NCBI GenBank assembly: GCA_947646735.1
Contig: CANTFK010000961.1
Span: forward strand, 496,001-560,000
Reading direction: 5' to 3'
DNA: 64,000 nucleotides
Source of the DNA: Peronospora farinosa
Taxonomy: Eukaryota > Oomycota > Peronosporomycetes > Peronosporales > Peronosporaceae
Part shown: positions 21,501 to 30,939 of the stretch, in pieces
Position numbering within the stretch: position 1 is the first letter of the stretch
Layout of the letters: every line of letters starts with the position of its first letter
Program-made: the position numbers and the translations under genes
Notes under the pieces: model-generated
Seen by the model: the letters and a program-made list of their open reading frames with translations, nothing else
Told to the model about the DNA's origin: nothing
The model's database searches: none

Positions 21501-23404
21501 GGTCGAATTGCTGTAAAGTGCGATAATGTGTGACGCACGCCATTCGTACCCTTACCAGCTCCCTCGGCGCTAACACCAGACTCTGTGATTGCAGAGAGAG
21601 CAACTACCTCGTGCTTGCCAGTATTGGGGTTGCAAACACTCTTGAGACTAAGACTCATCACTGTAAGAGGGGGTGGGGTCATACCATCAGCGATGGGACA
21701 TACGTTCTTCGGGTCAAATGTCTCGAACTCCAATTTGCAGAAACTGACACCCTCGCTACATTTGCGGACGTTCTTAATCTCAACCCACCCTGGCCCCAAT
21801 AGCCGGCGAGTAAGCAGGAAATTTTCCAGTGGTCTAGTCAACGCTCCACAAATACGAGAAAACGTCTTTCCACCACGTGAGCAAAAGTCCGATGGCGGTG
21901 CAGGGTATCGCGCAGGATACTTCACCTTTAGGAATAAATTCTTGCCACGTGGAATATTCGCTTCCTCGAAAGCGTAGTTGCGTTCTACAAGTTTGGTCCT
22001 AAACAACTCTTGGTCACATTTACTCGTGATACAGGAAGGAACCAAAATGTTGCGAATTTCCTCGTGCATCTTTATCCAAGCCTCCTGCTGCTCATTCTTA
22101 CTCCGTTCGATCAGTGGATTGCCTTTTGGAACAAGATACATGTACCGTTGCAGGTTGTTCACTACCACACAGCAGCTCCTAAACATAGACTGCTGGTTCG
22201 ATCCTTCGGGGCTCGGGATTTTCATTTTTCCGATAAGATAGATCTTACTCGGACGCTCGCGCACTTCAACCGCGTCCATCCAGTACATTCGAATTACATC
22301 TGCTGCGGTGGGTGGTGCTTCAGTTTCCGTGCCATCAGCTGCAGAAGCGTTCGTCATCGTAACATTCAAATCGTTTTCAGCTACTTGCCACCATTCAGCA
22401 ACTTCATTTGACGGGACATTATTCATTGTCACATTTTCCCGCTGAAGTTGTTGCCCCACAGAAGTAGCCAATGTTTTCGTAGCAGGTGCTGACGTCTGCA
22501 GTCGCGCTTCCCGAGCTTTTCGAAGCATCATCTCTCTTTTACTCGTAATAGGCTTCACAACTTCAGTCGGCTCCTTCTCCTGCTCTATACTATCTCCATT
22601 TTCTTCTACATAACGTTCCAATTTTTCATCCTTATCCACACTCGCCTCCTCCATCAGCTCGTCCTCAGGTTCGTACGAGTTCTCTTCAACCTCCATCGTT
22701 TCCTCTTTATGCATCATCATCACGTTTCCTGCAGCAGATAAAGGTCTCGTCGCACTAAATCCCGACACTTCACTCGAGAACGTCGAAGCTCCCGTCGAGT
22801 ACGACATCGGTCGGACATAACTTTGTCGTGACTCTGTCGGGTTGCTCGTCAGATCCTCCAACATACTATCGAGATCAATATCTCTCTTCGTACTAGCACT
22901 ACTATTTCTCCCTCTCCCTCCTCCCTCTATTCCTGTCACTTTCTTCCCTGTAGAAAAAAACATGTTGGTTATCTTTTGTCCTTCACCTCCTCCAAGCTTC
23001 GCTCTCTGCATCTTCTTTGCTCGTCGTACATACGATGAAGATAGCGCTCCAGCACTTCGTTTCTTGCCTGTGACGTCGTCCTCGTCATCATCTCTTGCTC
23101 TTGTGTCATCTTCCGCGTCTGATTCAAAGAACTGTTCCTCGCCGTCGTCATAATAGCCCATCTCCCCATCGTCATTTTCGACAAATGGCAATCCCTGACG
23201 TCGTTGCCGCACTAGATCTTCGTACTCTTGCTCCGTTACTGCCTTGTATATACTCTCTTCCTTTGGCTTGTACTGCGCCAAGCGAGAGCTCACAGGAACG
23301 TCTTCAGCTGGTTCACCCTCACGCATACGCTTGATCTCCTCGAGTGCCTGTTTGCGACCAGTGACGCAGCGGCGAGAGCCTCCGCTTGTACGCCGTGAAC
23401 TCAT
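18553..23404 (-). CDS. POLA1: DNA polymerase alpha catalytic subunit (three exons)
   Basis: Exons are 20624-23404, 18688-20553 and 18553-18615, with introns of 70 bp (GTACGT...CTACAG) and 72 bp (GTACGC...GCTAG), all phase 0, giving 1569 residues. The first splice restores the B-family motif Leu-Tyr-Pro-Ser-Ile-Ile-Arg followed by Glu-Tyr-Asn-Ile-Cys. Catalytic Tyr-Gly-Asp-Thr-Asp-Ser is near residue 1093 and Lys-Lys-Lys-Tyr-Ala near 1144. Two C-terminal cysteine modules (about 1375-1405 and 1450-1475) match the zinc/B-subunit-binding region. The third exon adds 20 residues ending Trp-Gln-Thr-Leu-Phe-Thr. The N-terminal 300 residues are acidic and low-complexity as in other species. It extends RNA primers with primase at replication origins in the nucleus. 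The promoter is at 23416-23429. Confidence 0.95.
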
Positions 23405-23415
23405 CTTGACGTCTT

Positions 23416-23429
23416 ACAATGCGGAATGG
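23416..23429 (-). promoter_or_regulatory. Oomycete core promoter of DNA polymerase alpha
   Basis: On the minus strand CCATTCCGCATTGT fits the initiator plus flanking element (TCATTYYNCAWTTT) almost fully, 11 bp before the ATG at 23404. It implies a very short leader. Confidence 0.7.
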
Positions 23430-23581
23430 TAGGCGCACAAGGGAAACCTTCTGATATAATCAATACCTGTATAAATATGATAGTATCTGTTTAAGCGGGA
23501 GTGATAAAATGATTTCGTACAGATGTCTATCAAACGTTATAGTTTATATTAATGTGTTGTTTTATTTTTTGTCAGATATTA

Positions 23582-23616
23582 GCCAATCATGTTGATTGGC
23601 GGGTGCATTTCCCGCC
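23582..23616. promoter_or_regulatory. Paired inverted repeats with CCAAT and E2F-like sites
   Basis: Two overlapping hairpins occur: GCCAATCA-TGT-TGATTGGC (23582-23600) and GGCGGG-TGCATTT-CCCGCC (23598-23616). They contain CCAAT in both orientations, TTTCCCGCC, and TTGGCGGG, which reads CCCGCCAA on the other strand. The last two fit the E2F/DP consensus. The block lies about 180 bp upstream of the polymerase alpha start, a classical S-phase E2F target elsewhere. No oomycete E2F binding data are implied. Confidence 0.5.
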
Positions 23617-23720
23617 AGAATGGCGTCGGCAATGGCGACCACCGCCACTTAAGTGAGGAATATCTGGCGCTTTAGAGGAACCCGGTGGAAAATATCTGTG
23701 TTGCATCGTTATAGAAGGAC

Positions 23721-23925
23721 GTCCTCGAGTGTATAAGCGATTACTGGGACAAAAGGCACGCCATACGGAGGAGATGACAAGCTCTACTTCCCACGTGAGA
23801 ATCTCCGTCTGTGATCATGTGCATACCCAACGGCCGGGTGAAAATTAATATGTCTGAGTATGTCGGACGTTCACGCCGAGACGTGGAATCCGCTCTTGCT
23901 CTATTTTCTTGGGGCTTAAGGGAGT
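23721..23925 (+). pseudogene. Decayed copy of the UBE2J2/Ubc6 ubiquitin-conjugating gene
   Basis: Split over three frames are remnants alike to the intact gene at 35391-36148: Ile-Thr-Gly-Thr-Lys-Gly-Thr-Pro-Tyr (near 23740), Pro-Ser-Val-Ile-Met then Pro-Asn-Gly-Arg-Val-Lys (near 23805-23845), and Cys-Leu-Ser-Met-Ser-Asp-Val-His then Glu-Thr-Trp-Asn-Pro (near 23850-23890). The order and spacing follow the functional protein through the catalytic-cysteine loop. At least two frameshifts and stop codons make it dead. It covers only the UBC-fold middle, so whether it is a processed copy cannot be judged, because the intron of the intact gene lies beyond the matched region. Confidence 0.75.
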
Positions 23926-25531
23926 TGCAATGCTCGAAGGAGAAAGCAGATGATGGTGAAGTCGCCGCTGAAGTTGCCACTATCACGCTGGAATAAATGA
24001 CTGTTGAAGTGCAGCCTCTTCTTCACGAGGTATACGATGTAGCTATTGCCCGTGTGGGTTGTTTTTTCGTATTTTATGATGCTACTTCTTTTCAAGGCTC
24101 GAATGCACTTCGTATTGGAACATGCAATCTTGCGCCGATTTCGATCCACAACACCCCAAAGCTTTTCAGAAGATCATCGTTTATAACGAGACAAACGTTT
24201 ATGCCAGGAAGGTGGTGAAGGATTGTCTATCGCCTAAGACGCCGATTTGGTTTATCACGATCATGTGGCTCCTTCAGGCAAACCTCTACGCAAGCATTGG
24301 ACGAGAAACACCCGTGGTGATCAGGGTCAACTGCAACTTTATTTCTGATACTGCGGACTAGTTTTTTAGCCTCGAATGGTCAATATTCCTCCCATAGCAA
24401 CAACAGCGACGACGAGTTGGCATCATTGACGCAAACTTCATACCGTTGCCACAAAGCTACCATACAAGATTCAAGATGTTTGAACGACATGCATGCAAAC
24501 AAATCATTAGAGACGACAAAAGAAACTTAAGCGTTTTTGCACGCAGTGGAAGTAGAACTGCTGCAGATCCAAAGCCAAGCGACGAGTACCTGGCAAAAAT
24601 ACAAGCAGCCATCCTCGTATTTCACTCCGGACAGATAGAAACTGGAGAAGAACGTCACTGCGCTACAACCGTGTTCGTGTTCGAGGGTGGTCAGTTTATT
24701 TGGCCAGGTCTTCGTATTGCCACAAAAGTTAGTACACGCTGAGCTTGTGCAAGCAAACGACTGGACTGTTTTGATGGCGATGTTGTAGCGCTCGTAGGAA
24801 TCTCATATTGGACGTGGCGATCTGGTACTCGAGACGATCAACATGCGCCACTCGTGTTCGGCGCCAAGAAATTCCTCCGGGACGACGATATCATTTAGAC
24901 TTATCCACACCGCGCCTAGTGCCGTCCGGCGTCGCGTCGCTGGATGGCCACGAATAGACTGGCCACGGATCGGCGCACGAGCACGACGTACTGGTTAGAC
25001 TCATGTCATTCAGTGGTGCAAGACATCGACAAGCGCACAGCCGACCTTGTCAAAGTGTCTGTAAGCTATCAAGAGGCCGTTCAGTTCTGCGCTAGAGCGC
25101 ACACAGCACTACGACTGACTTTTCTCGTGAACTCTATTGCAGTCTCCAGACATTCTGACGTCACTGCCACGGCTACAAGAACCGCATGATCACGGTGTTA
25201 AGGTACATGTCGGACGTAGCCAAAACCGGACACACCAACTTTGCCCGTTCTGGTGGTCTAACCCATCTTCCAACTATCACGGGTTGTCTCCAAGGCATGA
25301 ACGCTGCTTCGAATAAGCGTAAGGTGATCGTGTTTGACGGCACTGCTGCCAAATGGTGAAGGCAACCCAATGAGTCTGCACGCAGGCTGTTCTGTCGAAG
25401 AGATTATCAAGCTATTGAACAACAAGTGGATCTGGAACAAGCCGCGTAGGACGACGCTTGTGATACTTGTGTAGCTTCAAAGTTGTGTCGCCAGACATAC
25501 ACAGACCTCTTCCACAGTTGTCTAGCGCGAA
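23926..25531. other. Long stretch with only broken frames
   Basis: Short frames such as 24446-24742 on the plus strand have protein-like composition (Gly-Gly-Gln-Phe-Ile-Trp-Pro-Gly). Frame changes and stops are frequent and I recognise no family. It reads as decayed coding DNA, possibly continuing the pseudogene region from 23721. Confidence 0.4.
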
Positions 25532-26608
25532 TTAAATGTGCAGTTCCTGGCCACGGAACTGTGGCAGGTCGTTGGACAGTCTTTTTAGCTCGTGCAGTAG
25601 CGGCGTCTGCTCGTCGGACTTTGTAATGCCCCACGCCAGAGGAGTAGATTGGTGTTGTCTCTTGACGTTCATCATATAGATGACCAACGCCCCTGGAATG
25701 AGCTCTGGAATGGCGTAGAATAACCACGGGTTTGACACGTGATGATCGAAGACATTAATTGCTGGCATGGAAAAAAGCAGCAACAAGCTGCGATAGAAGA
25801 AAAGAAGTGAAGATACGGCACCAATGAGTGACAATCTTGTCGCAATCGTCGCGGCCAAGGAGGAGAACTCGATCTTGAGCAGCACCGCACGCAATTGCAG
25901 TGCACACCTGGCCAACACGACGGCCAGTAGGAAAAAGCACAAGGCCATAAAGCCGTACTCCATCTGAAAAAGTACCATTTTCTCCCGCGGGAAGAGTGTC
26001 TTGAGCACGAGCAGAGCACACTCTACGAGATAAATCCAGACATTGGCCACAAGAAAGAGCTTGCGTGATCGACCAGAGCGTTGCGCTCCTGCCCCACGCG
26101 TATACTCTGCAATAACTGACTGGTTTGCAGCTACTCTAGCCAGTGGCTTCTCTGCTCGTCGTGCTTGAGCCCTTACATCTTCCCAGAATCGAAGCAATAG
26201 TGTAAAGGCCGAGAAATAAAGCAGCGTCGCTAATTTTCCAAAGGATGTGACGCCAAGGACGTAAATGTCAATGTCTGTGGGCAACAACGGCGTAACAAAC
26301 ACCATGTGCTCATAGTGAAACTGAGATTCAGATCCTTCAACCCATTGAAACATGTGCATATTGTTCAATACGAGCCACGTGATGCGTGAAAAGTACGCAA
26401 AACTAAGAAAAGTTGGGAACCAGCGCATGCGCTTGACCGGCAGTAAATGCGTTGCATGACCGTGCTCACCCAGTCGAGCACGTTGAATACTCACTGATAG
26501 TGTATAAGCTAGTACAGCCGCATAGCAATACGCCGCTCCGGCCGCTGCTGATTGCGTGTAGAAGCAATGACGCGCGCCAAAGAGACAGATCTTGTTGAGA
26601 AGCTCCAT
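25532..26608 (-). CDS. Seven-helix membrane protein, THH1/TOM1/TOM3-like
   Basis: This single-exon gene encodes 358 residues. About seven hydrophobic segments are visible: near residues 20-40, 65-85, 110-140, 185-203, 218-238, 260-285 and 293-313. Basic loops separate them, including an Arg-rich loop around 145-180, and the C-terminal tail is hydrophilic with Leu/Asp/Glu. There is no cleavable signal peptide. The layout and length fit the THH1/TOM1/TOM3 (DUF1084) family, of which plant members are tonoplast proteins, but no diagnostic motif was verified, so other seven-helix families are possible. The start is the ATG at 26608. It is divergent from the NOL6 gene with a 290-bp spacer. Confidence 0.65.
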   Translation of the reverse strand: MELLNKICLFGARHCFYTQSAAAGAAYCYAAVLAYTLSVSIQRARLGEHGHATHLLPVKRMRWFPTFLSFAYFSRITWLVLNNMHMFQWVEGSESQFHYEHMVFVTPLLPTDIDIYVLGVTSFGKLATLLYFSAFTLLLRFWEDVRAQARRAEKPLARVAANQSVIAEYTRGAGAQRSGRSRKLFLVANVWIYLVECALLVLKTLFPREKMVLFQMEYGFMALCFFLLAVVLARCALQLRAVLLKIEFSSLAATIATRLSLIGAVSSLLFFYRSLLLLFSMPAINVFDHHVSNPWLFYAIPELIPGALVIYMMNVKRQHQSTPLAWGITKSDEQTPLLHELKRLSNDLPQFRGQELHI

Positions 26609-26842
26609 GGAAGCGACGACGGCTGATGGACGATATTCTTGGTTTTACTATGATTTTATCGGTTTTTACATGTATACGCTGACTTTTTATTAATTTAAAG
26701 AGGAGAACGGGTATAAGAGCGAGCAACCTGCGGGCAACTTGCGGGCAACTCTAATGTACCGGCGAGTACATATGAAGGGCGTTTGTTCCTACCGGTATGT
26801 CTGTCAACATACCGGTAACAGCGTTTATGCACCATTAATGTA

Positions 26843-26855
26843 GCCATTGCAATTC
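26843..26855 (+). promoter_or_regulatory. Possible initiator for NOL6
   Basis: GCCATTGCAATTC resembles an initiator followed closely by a CAWTT flanking element, about 45 bp before the ATG at 26899. Confidence 0.35.
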
Positions 26856-26898
26856 GTAATGGTTGGTCACGACAGAGTCAAACGTAGCAACTTTATTG

Positions 26899-29800
26899 AT
26901 GGCATCGACGTCATCGTCCTCGGAACTGCGCAAGGCGTTATCGAAATACGCATTGCCTAGTGTCAATGAATTAAGTCACTTACGTGCTGCTGATCCGACG
27001 ACGTCCTACCGCTCGTCCTTTTTCCGTCTGCAGATTGATGAACTGTTGACTACCGTAGACCATAAACCCAGTGCTAAAGCCTCGTTAGGTCTGCAAAAGC
27101 TCCTTTTCCAAGTAAAAGAAATCTTGCAAAACCTAGAGGATCAACAGGTTACACAAGATGCATTGGAAGCTCGTGGCCTTTTGGTGCGTAGCCATGTCAA
27201 ACGCAAAGAGATTGTCCTACCATTTCAACGTCCTAGTCGTCTGGATGTTATAGGCAGCTACATCCTACAGACTATGGCTTATTGTCCTAAAGACAGGACC
27301 GACTATGGAGTTCTAAGTATTGATCTAGCAGTTGAAATGCCCGCAGCCTGTTTCCTACCAAAAGACTTTGGGAATTATCGATACTTTGATAAACGGAACT
27401 TATACCTTGGTGTCCTAGTGTCCGAGTTGCAATCTCATCAAGAATTATTTCAGAATGTCATGCTACAGACGTGGCACGGTGAGTATGAAAAACCTGTAGC
27501 CATCTTAAAGATCAATTCTGCGTTTTTACGTGACAATGGCTTGAAAGGAGCTAAAGTTTATGTACGGGTCATTCCAGTGATCACGACAGACTTGTTCAAA
27601 TTGGCCAAGTTAACTCCATCGAGGAATAATATCAAGCATGAACCTGATATGACGGAACAGGAGATGAAAGAATGCAGTACACCCATGTACAATAACTCGA
27701 TTCTGGAAGATATGATGATGCGACAACATACAAGAGAGCTACATACGGTGTTGAAGGAAGCTCCGACGTTTGCTGAAGCATGCATTTTGTCCAAGGTGTG
27801 GCTGAGACAGAGAGGATTTCACAAAGCTGTGGACTCGATCAACGACTTTTTAGTGTCAATGCTGCTGCTATATCTGTATCAGATTAAGCGGATCAATGCT
27901 CAGACACCGTCGGATCAAATGTTCAAAGTGCTGGTGCAGTTTATTGCTGTACACAAACTTGAGGATGATCCTTTGCAGTTTCCGCCAGTGGAAGGCGGCG
28001 TGGTGCTCACGACTGAAGGGATGGAGATATTCCGCAAGTTGTACGATCTGGTGTTTCTGGACTCGTCTGGTCGATTGAACTTGCTCGGTCGTGTAACGCG
28101 GAGTGGATGGAAGGAAATCCAGAACGCTGCTGCAGAGTCAGTGAAGCTAGTGCAACACTGCACGATGGATGACTTTCGATCGCTCTTTATCAAGAAGAAC
28201 GAGTTTTGGACGCGATACGATCAGTACTATTGGTTCCCTGCACCTGCTCCCGTAGACAGCGCCGATGAAGACACGTACACGGTGCAGGAGAAGCGCATTA
28301 TCAATGATATGGGTCTTGAACAATTCTGGTTACGTAAGCTTGGATCAGTGCTGTCGAAAGCGTTGACGGATCGTGTGAGTCTTGTTCGCCCCATTGCTGA
28401 GGATAGTGTCGAGTGGGGCATGCGAGATGACGCACTTCCGACGCAGCGCAAAGTAGCACTTGGATTGCGGATAAACCCAGTCAACGCGTGGCGGATCGTT
28501 GATAAGGGTCCATCAGTAGACGACAAGGTGGCCAGCTCTCAATTCCGTCAGTTCTGGCGTGGCAAGTCGGAATTGCGTCGGTTTAAAGATGGTGCCATCA
28601 TTGAAGCTGTGGTGTGGGAAGGCATCAGCACTGAAAATCGCCACCGTGTGCTGGATGCCATTGTGAAATTCATTGTACCTGTACACTTCCCCCAGCTCTC
28701 CTCTTCGCAGATCAAAACTTCTAATGCTGCGTTGTATTCAGCACTTAACGTTGAGGAGCCGGCAGGATTGAAAATGGCGAAGGCATCCAATGCGTTGTTT
28801 GAATCTACGATGAACTCGGTGTCGAAGCTATGGGTCATTTTCAACAACCTTGTAAAGACACTGCGTGACTTGGACTCGCTGCCGTTGAAGGTTTCGGATG
28901 TACTTCCGGTGCACCCTGCTTTCCGTTACACAAGTTTGTTCCCTGTTGAGCCACACCCGTTGGCGTACTCCAAGGGTGAGAAGGTAAATGCTGCGCCGAT
29001 GGCTCATGTGAACACTGTGCTGGAACCTTTGGTGGTGCACGTGAAGTTCGAGCGCTCATTGGCTTGGCCGAACGAGAAGAAAGCCTTACTGCATGCGAAG
29101 ACTGGCTTTTACGTGCACATTGGTCATGAACTCCAGTCTCGCCTCAATCTACGTTGCGAGGTAGCCAAAGACTGTGTGGATGTTTTCATCAGTGGCTACG
29201 TCTTTCGTCTGATTATTCGCAGCGAAAAGGAGTTGAGTGTCCTCACTGGTGCTGCCGGAGTGAAGAAGCTTGCTCTCGTACATTCGCCTGAATATGTGAC
29301 GGTGAAGCGTGAGACTGACTACCTGTCGAAGCACGCGAGTACAGTGCATGCACTGCACACGAAGAACACATCATACGGCCCTACGGTTCGGCTTGTCCAG
29401 CGGTGGGTGGCCGACAAGGCATTGAGCAACGTGCTGCCTATTGAAGCAGTTGAACTCATTGTCGCTGACGTGTTCCTGACTACTGTATCCACGTGCACCC
29501 CTCATTCGGTTCTTTCTGGCTTCGTCCGATTCTTGAAACGAGTTGCAAGCTTTGACTGGCAAAACGTGCCATTCATTGTAGATTTAAACAGCTCTTTAGA
29601 CGATGACAAGCGCCGTGAGATTCTGAAAAGGTTTGAAGCGTCTACTTCGAGCCCATCTGTTCATCCCGCGATGTTCATTGCCGCTGATTATGAGGACATG
29701 GACTGCTTGTCAAGTTGGACACGATTTACTCCGGACAAGGTGGTGGTGCAACGATTAGTTTGTCTAGCTCAGGCTTCGTATGACGTCCTGGTATCTTGGT

Positions 29801-30303
29801 TAGCTTCGGGTGCGTCGTCCTCTGGCTGGAAGACGGCCTTCTCCTCGTCAAGAATGGAATTCGATGCCATGCTCCAGCTTGCGACGGAAAATCTCCCGAC
29901 CAAAAGGATTCGTGTCAATGGGGACAAGAAGCATCCTTTTGTGGCGCCTGTATACAAGAACATGGACCTCACCGCAGTTCCGGTCATGATTGGATTTGAT
30001 CCAGTGCGTGAATTGCTGGAGGACCTGCAACGGATGTTTGGCCACCTCGCTTTCTTCTTCATAAATGGTGTGGATACGAAAGAGATCCTGGTGACATGGA
30101 AACCACAGGCTTTCCTGCCTGCCAAGTTCCGCGCCATTACTGCTAAGTACCAGATCCCACTACCGAACGACGATGCGGCTGAGGACGAGGAATCAACCCG
30201 CTGCTTTGCCGTACCCAACATTTTTGAGATCCTGTCGGACATGCAGAGCCTCAGCCATGGCATGGTCATCGGTGTCGCACTACAGCCTTTCGAAAGCTCA
30301 TAG
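26899..30303 (+). CDS. NOL6: Nucleolar protein NOL6/Utp22 (Nrap), small-subunit processome
   Basis: This intron-less gene encodes 1134 residues, close to the usual ~1150. I take the ATG at 26899 (Met-Ala-Ser-Thr-Ser) because the frame upstream to 26863 lacks an ATG. The protein follows the Nrap layout: an N-terminal nucleotidyltransferase-like domain, a helical repeat region and further Nrap domains down to a C-terminal Pro-Asn-Ile-Phe-Glu-Ile-Leu segment. Landmarks include the Lys-Val-Trp-Leu-Arg-Gln-Arg-Gly helix near residue 300 and Phe-Lys-Asp-Gly-Ala-Ile-Ile-Glu-Ala-Val near 565. In yeast Utp22 works with Rrp7 in the UTP-C module that assembles on pre-18S rRNA in the nucleolus. The fold derives from poly(A)-polymerase-type enzymes but is not catalytic. 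Confidence 0.93.
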   Translation: MASTSSSSELRKALSKYALPSVNELSHLRAADPTTSYRSSFFRLQIDELLTTVDHKPSAKASLGLQKLLFQVKEILQNLEDQQVTQDALEARGLLVRSHVKRKEIVLPFQRPSRLDVIGSYILQTMAYCPKDRTDYGVLSIDLAVEMPAACFLPKDFGNYRYFDKRNLYLGVLVSELQSHQELFQNVMLQTWHGEYEKPVAILKINSAFLRDNGLKGAKVYVRVIPVITTDLFKLAKLTPSRNNIKHEPDMTEQEMKECSTPMYNNSILEDMMMRQHTRELHTVLKEAPTFAEACILSKVWLRQRGFHKAVDSINDFLVSMLLLYLYQIKRINAQTPSDQMFKVLVQFIAVHKLEDDPLQFPPVEGGVVLTTEGMEIFRKLYDLVFLDSSGRLNLLGRVTRSGWKEIQNAAAESVKLVQHCTMDDFRSLFIKKNEFWTRYDQYYWFPAPAPVDSADEDTYTVQEKRIINDMGLEQFWLRKLGSVLSKALTDRVSLVRPIAEDSVEWGMRDDALPTQRKVALGLRINPVNAWRIVDKGPSVDDKVASSQFRQFWRGKSELRRFKDGAIIEAVVWEGISTENRHRVLDAIVKFIVPVHFPQLSSSQIKTSNAALYSALNVEEPAGLKMAKASNALFESTMNSVSKLWVIFNNLVKTLRDLDSLPLKVSDVLPVHPAFRYTSLFPVEPHPLAYSKGEKVNAAPMAHVNTVLEPLVVHVKFERSLAWPNEKKALLHAKTGFYVHIGHELQSRLNLRCEVAKDCVDVFISGYVFRLIIRSEKELSVLTGAAGVKKLALVHSPEYVTVKRETDYLSKHASTVHALHTKNTSYGPTVRLVQRWVADKALSNVLPIEAVELIVADVFLTTVSTCTPHSVLSGFVRFLKRVASFDWQNVPFIVDLNSSLDDDKRREILKRFEASTSSPSVHPAMFIAADYEDMDCLSSWTRFTPDKVVVQRLVCLAQASYDVLVSWLASGASSSGWKTAFSSSRMEFDAMLQLATENLPTKRIRVNGDKKHPFVAPVYKNMDLTAVPVMIGFDPVRELLEDLQRMFGHLAFFFINGVDTKEILVTWKPQAFLPAKFRAITAKYQIPLPNDDAAEDEESTRCFAVPNIFEILSDMQSLSHGMVIGVALQPFESS

Positions 30304-30939
30304 GGCCGATGCTGCATACAGCCAACAATTTAGATCATATTGATAGTCTTGCCTCCTCGTCATTTTGAATCGTTGGGCTGCAGACAATTTAGACTTTGCT
30401 AAGACTTTGCATTGAAGACGGCAGAGATAGAAGATCATGGACCTGTTGCTAGCTGCATTCGATGAGGTCGTGGAGGTTGTCAAGTTTGTAATGGATGGAT
30501 AGCAGAAGGCACCTGGATGAACATTCACCGCTGAATGACGAGATAAGATTAGCGACGGAATACAACAAGCTCGAGTACGAGCAGCACCACTATAGTCAAA
30601 TCTGGATGTCGGTGCAGATGTGCGTAAGACAGTAGCGAAAATCAATACGCTGATTGATAACGATAATGTTCTGGTCTAAGGACGCCGAAAAGCGAAGAAA
30701 CTGCACCAAAGCCTGTTTTACGAAGATTACGCAGTGCATATCATGTCGAAGAAAGAACCGATAGTCGGGGTATGTCGCTCCGTGGTGACTCACAGCCGTC
30801 TGCTTGCACTGATGTGCCAATCAAGAGCTGACGACGACATTGCTCTGAGAACCATGACCCGCTTCCATCGGATTCAGAAGATGACGAGAAAAGATGACAC
30901 CGCTGCCGACACCCTCGAGGGACTGGATAATCCATAGAT
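30304..30939. other. Intergenic stretch with possible decayed coding sequence
   Basis: A 20-codon frame from the ATG at 30437 ends in a stop, and a second frame continues with charged helical sequence to about 30635. A third open piece (30734-30937) follows. Together they look like a frameshifted small helical protein, but I cannot name it. Confidence 0.3.

Noticed and set aside
18755..23432. Plus-strand frames across DNA polymerase alpha
   Set aside because: Shadows of the coding strand. The minus-strand exons contain the full set of polymerase motifs.
26863..26898. Extending NOL6 upstream to 26863
   Set aside because: The extra codons begin with TTG; the first in-frame ATG is at 26899.
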